In this document: positions 45,436 through 57,400 of the stretch, in pieces
How the letters are laid out: each line of letters starts with the position of its first letter
Position numbering within the stretch: the first letter of the stretch is position 1
Source of the DNA: Tenrec ecaudatus
Taxonomy: Eukaryota; Chordata; Mammalia; Afrosoricida; Tenrecidae
DNA length: 64,000 nt
Reading direction: 5' to 3'
Assembly (NCBI RefSeq): GCF_050624435.1
Contig: NC_134546.1
Coordinates: 18,499,001 to 18,563,000 of the forward strand
Position numbers and translations under genes: made by a program
The notes under the pieces: generated by a model
What the model was told of the DNA's origin: nothing
The model's database searches: none
What the model saw: the letters and a program-made list of their open reading frames with translations, nothing else

Positions 45436-48400
45436 TATTTTAGGCTCCAGTGGAGCATCAACCAAAGGAAAAAAGAAACCGAGGCAGGAAGAAGAAGAGG
45501 AAGATGAAGATTATAGACAGTTCCCTCAGAAAAAGCATAACCTTTATGGTAAGGGACTAACTTTGCTACTTTTTCTTCTTAGATGACTAGTTTTCTTCCT
45601 TACAGGCCTTCGAGGAGGCGGGCAGACCTTAGGTTTTTTCCCTTAAGTTCTTTGAATTTTGGGGGGAGGAATGTCCTTTATCATGCCTTATTTTATGCCC
45701 TTTTACTCTAAGGACTTAGCAGAGTTTGTCACTTGAGGGATTGGCATTGGGTGTTGAGAGAGGAGATTTGGTGATCGAGAGGGTTAAGCAGAGGTGATAA
45801 TACTGGGCTTCAAGTTTCTGTCTTGCATCAGGGAGGAAACAACGGCCTAAACCCCAGCCAAGCCCCAAGCCCCAGCCTCGTCGTGTTCGGAAGGAGCCGC
45901 CAACTTATGCCGCAGGTATGCTTTCTGATGGAAGGTGTGTGGAATCTTGTTCTCTTGCTGTGATTTGCTGTTGCTGTTGTCTTGAGAATGACGGTGTGCT
46001 AAAGCAGATCGTGAAGGAGGCACTTGTCAAGGGCATAGATAAGGTCTCAGTTTCCTTATGTTGTATGTCATGACTCAGTTTCTCTATGTGGTATGTCATT
46101 GAGTCCGTTTTGGCTCCTAGTGACAGTAGACATGCCCCTGGGGCTTTCTAAGATGGAATCTTTGTGAACACAGACTGTCATATCTTTCCCCCACAAAGCT
46201 ACTGCTTAAGTTTGAACCATCAAACTTTTGGTTCACAGACAAGCACTTTACCACCAGGCTCCTTTTCCCTGTCTATAAATAAATTAAAAGCCAAACTCCC
46301 TGCCATCCAGTTGAAAACCTTTTGTCCTTCGAGTGGCTGTTCACTTTGAACTGATGACCTTGTCATTGGCAGTTCAATGTGTGACCACTGCACCACGAGG
46401 GCGTCTTACAGTAGGGATAATAAAAGCAGTCAGATGTGTTGTGAACATTCAGTGAGACAAAGACATTTTGGTAGTTCACTTTTTTTCCTTCCCCCAAACA
46501 GTGTAACGGCATCAGATTATACTTCCAGTATACTAGAAGACCCAATGGAGCTAGTCTTTATTTCATTTGTATGTTTTCCAGTTGATTAGTACAGACATTT
46601 TGAATTGTATCAGCATTTAGGAAGCCCCACAAGCTGGCTGTTGAGTATCTCAGTATCCCGTTGCTGTAAATAGCTCTGTAGGCTGTTTGCCTTTGGTGTG
46701 GCTCTGAGATGTTTTTTTTTATCATGGAGAAATGAGTAAGGGTTTCAGGAGAAACGCTTCCTTGTCTAGAAATTAAAAAAAATTCTAGAAGCTATCCATA
46801 GCAAGAGTCTCTAATTGTCTGCCAGGGAGCTGAAAACCATTGTATCCTATTTTGCATGAGATCTGAGCTTGCACTTTTTGTTTCCACAAATCACCTGTCT
46901 GTTGCAGATTGTCAAGTCTGCTCTCTCTCTCTTGCAGGCAGTGTGGAGGAGCAGTGGTACTTGGAGATCCTGGACAAGGGCAGTGTCTCCTGCCCTACCT
47001 GCCAGTCAGTGGGGAGAAAAACCATTGAAGGTTTAAAGAAACACATGGAAAACTGCAGACAGGTCAGGATCCATAACTGCTAGGATCTTTTTAAAAATTT
47101 TAGATCACCAGTACTCTGATTATAGTGGATAAGAGGCAACATTGTATAATAAAAATTATAGCCTTTAGAATCAGACAGATCTAGATTTCAAGCCTTACTC
47201 AGCCTCTTATTGTGTCATTAAGTTTTTTTTAATTGTACGAACCTTGGTTTCTTCATTTGTAAAAGGGAGAAAATAATAGCTCCCTGTGTGGCCATGGTAA
47301 TTTTCATTTGTCTCACATGTGAAAGTTAGACATTGAATAAGGAAGATTGAAGAAAAAAAATCGATGTATTTGAATTATGGTGCTGGTGACGAATTATCGA
47401 AAGTACCGTGAAGTGCCAAAAGAATGAACCAATGTGACGGGGAAGAAGTGCAGCCAGAATTCTTAGAGGCAAGGATGACAAGATTTTGATTCACTTACTT
47501 TGATATGTTGGCAAGAAAACCCAGTCCCTGCAGAAGGACATCATGCTTGGTAAAGCGGAGGGGCAGCATAAAAGAGGAAGGCCCTTGACAAGACAGACAG
47601 ACAGACAGACACAGCAGCCACAACAATAGGCTCCAATACAAGAGCCCTTTTGAAGATGGCCCAGGACCCCGGTGGTGTTTTGTTCTTTTGTAAGTGGGGT
47701 CACTTTAAGTCAATAACAACCCCTACCACCACCTTCCGCGGTCCAAGTGAAGATAGAAAGAAAAAATACATACCACATGCCCTGGCATATTGACACTCAT
47801 TAAACAAAAAACCCCAACCCACTGCTATCAAGTTGATGCCAACACATGGCAACCCTGTGTAGCTTTTCTGAGGCAGTAAGTCTTCATTGGTGGGTTGACA
47901 CCATCCACCCTTTGGTTAGCAGTTGGACCCGGTAGCACTGCTAGGAGTCCTTAGTTAGTAAATAGTTCTTGTGGTTGGAAAAATGAATTATTCTTTAACT
48001 TTGCCCTTGAGCATGGCACGGAGCCTGTGAGATTTGCAGGTTCATTGACTATTGAGTTTAAGACGCGAAGGAGACAGGCCCAAGAGCATTTTGAGACAAG
48101 AGCTTGATGACCTTCTGATTTTCTGACTGCCCGGTATTGAGTCGTAATTTTTCCTTTTAGGAACTGTTTACTTGTCACCATTGTGGGAAACAGCTGCGTT
48201 CTATGGCAGGGATGAAGTACCACGTCATGGCAAATCATAACAGTTTGGTAAGCATGTCTTCTGTGACCCTCTGATGTTTAGATGTCTCTCAAGGGAAGAG
48301 AGATAGCTCAGTGGAAGTGGCTAAGGCTCAGCGACTTTACAGGAGTATTAATAAGACCCTTTTGATAGAACTGTCTGGGGTGGAATCCATAGGGAACTGT

Positions 48401-51400
48401 TCCTCTAAGTTAGCCACAAAAAGTCCTGTGGGTTAGAGGCGCCGACTTCACACTGCCTATTGCATTCTTTTCCTTGCCTGGAGGAAGACGGAGAAAGCCA
48501 CGTGCCAGATAACAGCCTTGTCTGAGCACCAGCCTAGCTGCTAGCCCAGTCCTTGATTCTCCTATAACGGTTTTCTCCTGTCTTTCCCATAAATCATCCG
48601 TTTGTGTGCGTCCCTTGTTTTCTAGCCCATTTTGAAGGCTGGCGGTGAAGTAGATGAGCCGAGTGAGCGAGAACGCCTCCGGACAGTTCTGAAGAGGCTG
48701 GGGAAGATCAGGTGCATGCGTGAGGTAAGCGCCCAAGGCCAGTCACTCCTCCTTGCAGGCTCAGGTCAGTGTCTTTCTGTTTCTCTTTCCCATTCTCCTT
48801 TGACTCCCTTCAAAGGCTTTACTTTCTGTGTATTTGTATCATAGGCTGCCTTTTGCTTTTCTAGGTCTCCTAAACTCATAAGTAGTTGTTTACAGTTTCT
48901 TTTCATCACCCCGGATTTATTTTTAATATCCTTTTTTCCTTTGTTCTAATCCAGCGGTTCTCAACCTGTGGGTCATGACCCCTTTGGGGGGGTCAAACGA
49001 CCCTTTCACAGGGGTTGCCCAATTCATAACAGTAGCAAAACTACAGTGATGAAGTAGCAACGAAAATAATTTTATGGTTGGGGTCACCACAACATGAGGA
49101 AGTGTATGAAAGGATTGTGGCATTAGTTAGGCTGAGAACCACTGTTCTAAGGGTCTTTACCATCTTTAGTGTGTTGAAAGTGATCCCACAGCCTCACGTG
49201 ATGAGTTTCAATGCTATGGCACAATTGATTCTGGGCAGGGCTGGATCAGAGAACTAGGAGGAAGCTCTGCCACAGAGGATAGATCCAGTCAGTTTGTTGA
49301 AAGCCCAGTACCACCGTCCATTGATCGCCTGTCATTGATAGGACAGTTGTGTCAGGGACATGAAGGTGTTTTTTCAGTGGGAAATGTTGGCAGAGTCTAA
49401 TGACAGCAGAGGGCCTGTTCATCCGATGCAGCGATAAGTGATTTGTGACTGTTTGGATATTCGGTGACCCTGTTAGAAGGTGTTCAGATGACAGTTTCGG
49501 TCTCTTGTCTTCAGAGTTGCTCTAGCAGCTTCACCAGCATCATGGGCTATATGTACCACGTCAGAAAGTGCGGCAAAGCGGCGTCAGAGCTGGAGAAGAT
49601 GACCCTGAAGTGTCAGCACTGTGCAAAGCCATATAGATCGAAGGCCGGGCTTGCGTATCACCTGAGGTCAGAGCACGGGCCTGTGAGTACTGATCACTTT
49701 CCAGACCCTGTTTGCACGTATCCTGTGGTGAGTGCTAACCCCTGCCTACATCTTTGCATATCCCTTCGATCCCTCGTTTGTATCCCTTTTCAGTCTGATT
49801 GCTTTTGTTTTCTTTCGTCTACTTATTTCTGCCTTTTGAACATTGTATTACTCAGTTAGAATAGCAAAAGTTCAGTGTGTGGTATGGGACAGAAGTAAAG
49901 TCAGTTTTAAGGCTGAAAGCCTTCCTCTTGGCGCAGTTTTGTGTGTGAATTTACCCCAACAAATTCCTCTTGAAGTTTTAAAAAAATTATCTTGACTCTT
50001 TATGCTGATTATATTTCCAGGCTCTGTTCCACCCCTATTGTTCTCATATGCAGTTTCTTTTACAGTCAAGTTTATTAAGCTATAACTTTCGAGGAGTCAT
50101 ATTCACCCTTTTAAGTGTACAGTTGGAGGTGTTTTGACCATCCTTGCCCTGTAGCTACCGCCACAACAAATATAGAACCGTTTGGTTACACCAGAATCAG
50201 ATTAGTTCTTGCCCCTTTCAAAAAATTCCTCTTTGTATTCCTCTGAGGTCAACCTAGTCTCTGCAACCACTAATTTATATAACAATGAAACTATATTCTG
50301 TCTTTATAGTCTTGCCTTTCCCTGAATGTCATATAAATAGAAACATACAACCTTTCAGTCCAACTGCTTTCATGTTTTGTTTGGGAGTGCATCAGATTCA
50401 TCTGTTGGTGTTGTCTGCATCATTTGTTTATGTTCCTTTTTACGTGTTAGTTGTCTTCCACTGCATGAAAGTTTAGTAGCTTTTCCACTCACCAGATGAA
50501 GAACATCTGCATGGTTTCCAGTTTGGGGAAATTTAAATTAAACTGCTATAAACATTCCCTTAAGGTTTGTGGGAATTAGATTTTAATTTCTCCTGAGTAA
50601 GTATTTAGGAATGAGCTCAGTGGGTTGTATGAGTCGCGATGTTGAACTTTACATAGAACTGCCAAACTCTTTTCCAAAGTGGCTGTGCTGGTATGCCTTC
50701 CCAGTGGCACAATAGGGGAATTCTGGTTGCTCTGCATCCTTGGCAGCCCTTCATAGTCAGCAGTTTCACTTCTTTATAAAAACTCTTCTGCCAGATGTGT
50801 AGTAATGTTTTATTGTGGCTTTAATTTTGCAGTTCCCTACTCACTAGTGATGACTACTTAATTGACTATCTTTTAATTTGTTTTTTAGACATTTTATTTC
50901 TTCAGTGAAGTGTCAAAAATCTGTCATTTGTCTTTTCTATTTTAAGCAGATGTTTTTAATTTTGATAAGGTTCATGTTTTCTTTTGTAGCCAATGTCTTT
51001 GTTGTGCCTACTAAAAATCTTTGGCTAAATGAATGCATTACCTTTTTATTTTTGTTTTAACTCTTCATCACAGAATGTAGTGGTTTGGAACACCAAAAGT
51101 TCACTCTTTCCCATCCTTAGGTCTGCAGTCTGGGAGCTGCTTGCTCTGTCAAGAGGCTCACGAGGCTGAATTCTAAATGGTGGCAGGGCTGCCTTCCTTT
51201 CTGGACGCTCTAGGGCAAAATCCATTTCCAGGCTCATTGAGATTGTTTAAGAACTGAGTTCCATAAAGTTGCACATCCTCACCACCTGGAAGTTGTTTTT
51301 ACCTTCGGCCCTCTACATTCCCTAGTTTGTGGCCCTTTCCTCTTCAAGGCCAGCAATAGCTCTCTCATGTTTTGAATCTCCCCTGCCTTTTCTGCCATAA

Positions 51401-54400
51401 CATCTATTATTTAAAATCAGTTGATTATGGAATTTAATTATGCTTATAAAATATCTGCACAGAAATACCTGTGTACCTGATATTTTAGCCTAATTGGACA
51501 CATCAATAAAAAACTGTCAGATTTAGGATTGCATTTTCTCTCATGATTTCTTCTATAAGTTTTATATTTAGGGCTACATCTTGTATTACTTTCTGTATAT
51601 GGTGTGAGATGTGGATGACTTTTTAATAGATTTTATTTTGCTAAGAAGCGTTTCTATCAGTCAAACTTGCATCAATACGGTAGAACCTTGTGTTTTGTGT
51701 GATTAAGCCAGTATAAATACCTCTTGATAGAACGAGGACAGCCATTCATCCAACTGACTAAAGCCACTGATGGGTCTGGTGTTTCTTTATTGTGTCTCAT
51801 TCTCTCAGATCTCCTTCTTAGAGTCAGGACAGTCCGAATGCTTAAAGGATGTGAACCTGGAGTCAAAGAGTGGGGGCCGAGTTCAGAGGCGTTCTGCCAA
51901 GATCGCTGTATACCACCTGCAGGAGCTGGCCACTGCAGAACTGGCCAAAGAATGGCCTAAGAGAAAGGTACTTCAGGACCTGGTGCCAGATGATCGGAAG
52001 GTAAGGGAATGTTGTATTAATTTTTGAGCCATTATATCTAGTATGCTGCTTACTATACACAAAGTAAGAGCATGATAGAAATATTTTGCTGCTTCATCTT
52101 TAGAGACAGAGTCTATTTGGTCCAGCTTCATTGATTGGATTCCTGTAGCTGGGATTGCTGGTTCGTTTATGAAGTGCTTTAAAGTTTCTTGTTATATTTC
52201 AGGAATACTTAGAGCAAGGACCTGAATTCCCGATTAGCTATGCTTTAGTCTTTGCCCAGTATATTTGTTCTTTGTTTGATTATATGTAGTCTTTAATCTA
52301 GTTTAAGTGGCTTCAATCTTGTTTTGCAAACAAGCAACAAAGTCCTCTAGTGTCCACGCTCTCTTTTACTTCTCAATAAAAGATCATGCAAAAAACACCC
52401 AACATATAAAACCATTAAAAAAAAATGGGAGTTGCTCTGTAAAGCTGGGGTAGTAAGCCCCCCAATTTGTCTCCTTCCTTAATCCTTTTTTTCTGAGCTG
52501 GCCCTAACCATGTTTCCGAGGAGAGCCAGGATGAAGCCAGGGGTTAGGAATAGATAGGAACAGAGCAGAGTATCGGGAAGGAGCAGTATTTGGCCTGGAG
52601 GAGGCAAAGGGTGTATGTATGAGGGTCGTGTGGGAAGGAGTCGGGGAATATACAATAAAGGCGAAATCAAAGCTAAGGCCCTATTCTATATCCAGAGAAT
52701 TAAGAAAAGTAACTGCCTAGCTTTGGTCTGACACTGTGAGCCACATGAAAGGGGGTATTTCATATGGAAAAAAATATCAAATCCCAGGAGGTAAAGCCTA
52801 TTATTTGACCTAAAAGTCAGTGCAATTGCTGCCTAAGGAGGTAGATCCTTTTTCTTACTATCCAAGCATCCTTTGTTTTAATTTAGAGTCATTTCTGCAC
52901 TTCTTTCCTGCCATAGACTCAGTACAGTCAGCCTTCAGTGTAGATGTGGGTGTTACCCAGTGATGGGGGTCTTCAAAATGACATGGCGCTCACTGTGCAT
53001 CAAGCTTGATGTGTGGCAGAGAATTTGAAAGAAATATTTGTTAACTCATTGATACGGTTTAGTGGTTTTAGTTAGTGGAGAATTTCCTTAAATTGTGAAG
53101 AAATCATCTATTTCTGGCCGGATATGAGCCCAGATGGGACACACACTGAGCTGCTAACCACAAAGCCCGTGGTTCAAATCCACCAGTTCACCGTGGGAGG
53201 AAATGAGGCTGTCTAGTCCCGTCAATATTTAAAGTCTTGGAAACCCAAAGGAACATTCCATCCTGTCTTCTAGCATTGCTGTGAGTCAGAATTGACTTGA
53301 TTGCTGGTGGTGAGCTTGGTTGTTTTTATGTATTTTTTGGATGTATTCATATGTGTGAACAGAATTACATTCTGCACAGTTGGTTTTGAGTATTTGGGTT
53401 ATTTTGATTAGGAATTGGATGCCTCCAATAAATTGTCTCTTTTTTGTAGCTGAAATATACCCGCCCTGGGCTACCTACCTTCAGCCAGGAAGTACTCCAT
53501 AAGTGGAAGTTGGAGGTCAAGAAGTGTCATCGCATTCAGTGTCCTAACCAGGTGGTTCTTTCTTACTCATTTATTTGCGAATGTTTTTCAAGTATTTGCT
53601 GCTGTTCCAGGGCTTACTAATGACAAAGGGCCCAGTCCTAAAGGCTACAAAGTCAGTTGTTGTATTTGTTCACAATTCTTTAGGTCAATTACTGTATCAG
53701 GGCCCACGGGGAAGTTTGTGCTCTACATGGTATCTGCCGAGTTACTCATGAGCTTGTGGTATAGCTGGGAGCTCGACCCTCCGAGACGTGACTTCTGTCT
53801 TCGGGTGGCTGGACTACCAGCAGGGCACATGGTGGCTGACTTGGGAGGGGGTGCCCCCAGCACATGATGGCAGAAGCTGCAGGCCTCTTAGGGCCTTGCC
53901 ACTTAGCTTGCATAGCATCACTTCCGTGGCATTCTGTTGATCAAAGCAATCGCGGGGCCAACTTAGATTCAAGGGGAGAATGAGACCCCATCTCTCGTGA
54001 AAGAATCTGTACTCCACCACAACTGTTAAATGCGACTCTTGTGGGGAGGAGTAGGTTTAAAAGACACATTTGAAGAAAATGCACTGAGGAGCTTGTAGCT
54101 ATCCAATCCTGGGTTTCTTTAAATGTCAAAGAGAGTACCAAGGGCGGCCATGGCTTAAGCTGTTCCAATCAACTATGCTGTGTTCTCACTTTCTTTTTCT
54201 GTGTCCTTGGGTTTTGGGTCCTGCTTACTTAGATATTGTAGCTGCTTTTTCTGGTTTGTGATACTATTCGTTAGTCTATTTCCAGAGCAGTGCAAATGTA
54301 TTGATTTCAGTCTTGACGGTACCGTGATGTCTTCTTTTTCCTAGGGTTGCGAGGCTGTCTACAGTAGCGTGTCTGGCCTGAAAGCTCATCTGGGCTCTTG

Positions 54401-57400
54401 CACATTGGTTAGTAATCTTCTGAATCTAACAATATCCTAACAAGGGCTTTAAAATAGTCTGACATGGAAGAAAATTCTGTTTAGGTCAACAGTCTGCTGT
54501 CCTGTTTATTGTTTTCTTCAGAGACTGGTTTAGGTTTCTTACGTCCTGAAGCGTGTTGGATGCCAAGTTAAATCCAAACTCAGAAAAAAACCAAACCAAA
54601 AACCTACACGCTAATGTCTTCCTAAGTCATATCAATAGTGGGCATTTGGAGAAAAAGCTGTTATTTCTGAACACCTATTAGGCAGGGATTTGGGTCCTAA
54701 CCCCTGCGCCTGTCTTACACTGGGCCTGACTCTTGTTGGGCCATAGAGTTTTCAGAAGTACGTCACTTACATTTACTTATGTGGGTTGGTGACCATCTCC
54801 TACGCTTACACAAATTATCCTGGTTTGTGGGGATAGGAAGTTGTTTGGAGTATCAGACAAATCGCCATTTACCATGTTGAATCTTTTCCATGTTGACCCA
54901 GTTTTCCTACAACCCCTCGGCCATGGAGATTGTTGGCACTTTCCAACCCCATTCAGACATATCTCCAACATAAGTAAGCACTACAGAAACCTGAAGCATC
55001 AATAGCATACAAACCAGTGTGCCCAGGACCGCTTAGGAATTCGTCATCGTAATCCTGGTTTCTGAGTCCTTGGTATTCGTTTCTGAGCCTCGTGAGAGGA
55101 ACCAGGAGAGCCTGGCAGGGAAGTGAAAAGAGGCATGGGAAAGTAGGAATATCACCTACAGAAAGAAAGAACTTCAGATGTGTTAAAAGTGGGATGAATG
55201 TTTGGCATGGAAGTGCATTAGATTAGGTGACTTTTGTTGAAAGCCTGCCCAAATTGATTAACCCCAAAATTGCCACTTGGGAATCCTTTTTTTTTTAAGT
55301 TCATCTCCAACAATTCCTTCATATGGTACAGGTATGTGTCTCTGAAATTACCAACCGTTGTTCGTCTCTTTCTCTCTCTCTCTCTCTCTCTGAAATACAG
55401 GGAAACTTTGTGGCTGGAAAATACAAGTGTCTTCTGTGTCAGAAAGAATTTGTGTCCGAGAGTGGTGTCAAGTATCACATCAACTCTGTTCACGCAGAGG
55501 TGAGTCTCTCCCTGTTGTATGTGAGCCTCATTCACCACGTTGAATCTTTCTTAGAGACCGACTGAGTTTCCTACCACGACCAGAGAATGGATCCCTTTAT
55601 TTATTGGGTAGGCCTGTAAAGACAACAACACTAAAGTAACTCTAAAGCAGCTACCAGAGGCATTAAAGTTCAAATGCCGTCTACCATGAGATGTTTAGTT
55701 GGGCTTCCCTGTGAGAGCTTCTGAAACCTGGCCTTGAGACTCCTGGAGGGAGTTCTAAGTCTCGGAATCCAATTAAAAAGGCATTTGGGAACCAGCTTGA
55801 AGTTCTGTCTTTGGGGCTCTTGTGTGTTTCCAGTACCCTATGCTCAGTGCTGTATAAACTTCATCAAAACAGCCAGGCAGGATGTTGAGGCATTTGGGAA
55901 ACTTTAAATCCAGAGGGGTTTCAAAAAGTCCTTGGGAAAATTCCATGGTTTTTTGGTTGTTTTTTAAATTGCTTCGAAATGGCATTTTCCACGAACTTTT
56001 AGAAATCCCCTTGGGTTGTCTAAATTACGTACCAAAATTATGTCAATGTATTACTTGTCATAAACGTGGCTCTCAAATATTTAGGGGCATGCTGAAGCTC
56101 CTAGGGATGAAGCAGCATGCTGGTTACAACTGACTTGCAAATAGCTCATCCAAAGAAGAGAGGCAGGAGAGAGAGAGAGAGAGAGAGATTAGCTGTGCTG
56201 TCCTTCATATGTGTGTTCATTGAGCTATTGCAACTGGCTGAAGTTTGGGAAGTTTTCAAACTTAAGCAATATTTCTATGTGCTTTTTTAAAATTAACATA
56301 CTTTTTAACATGTTTTAAAGCTTAGAAGGGCAAGATTTCACTCCTGAGGTAAACTTGGAAGGATATGTGAACAGAAAAATTACTTATCATACATGAGTAA
56401 ATACTCATGTTACAGAAGCTTACGGAATAAAAAGGTTCATTCCCTGCAGAATGCTTGAGTGCAGAAATTGCATTTGGCTAATGGGGAAGATACATTGAGA
56501 ACCTTCAACTGCTGTTGGCCCTCCAAGAGACCAAGTCGTTCTTAATGTGACTGTAATTAGCTTCACTGAATATAGTTTCCGTTGCTTAAGCAACGGTTTA
56601 AGCTTTGGATATTCCAATTTCACAATCAAATTTCTCAAATGACAGGCAATCACGACTTTTGTATACAGAGAACCTTTATATTAAGGCTTAGGAAATAGCT
56701 AAGAAAATGATCCCCTGATGAAATTTGGCCTTCGTAGAGGTCACTTATTTCCCTAGTTTCTTTCTTAAAAAGTTGGAATCAACAAAGATTTCCATGTTGA
56801 GTAGTGTGCTCAAAGATTATGAATTTTATGTCGTCATCCATCATTTTCATATTTTTCCTTCCTCCTTGCTTTATATTTTCTGCCACTATTTTGGCCTTTA
56901 ATTTTTTAAAATTAAGGAAACTTTCACAGCTGTGCAAATTGAGAGACTAAGTGTGATGGCCTACTTACTTGCCAACCAGCCTGCTTCAGCAGTCATCAGT
57001 AGACAGTCAGCCTTATTCTGTATACGCCCTCCCTTAACGTCGAAGGCTACAGGGATCATCACTCATTGCAGCTGAAATGCATTAGTACAGTGATACAGAG
57101 TAGTGGTTCTCAACGTTCCTAATGCCACGGCCCTTTAAGGTTGTGGTGCCCCCCCAACCCTGAAATTATTTTCGTTACTACTTCATAATTGTAATTTTGT
57201 TACTGTTATGAATCAGGCAACCCCTAAGAGAGGGTCATTCCACCCCCAAAGGGGTTGTTGTGACCCACAGGTTGAGAACCGCTGATAATAGAGGCTCTTA
57301 AACTTAGAGCCACAACCATCACCAAACTTCTAAAAATTAGTTTTGCTCCTCTGTCACCATCACCTATTTAGTCATTTAAATTTCCCAGATGGTCCCATGG

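Noticed and set aside
47598-47622. (GACA)n run considered as an independent satellite
   Set aside because: Short local expansion inside an RTE 3' end.
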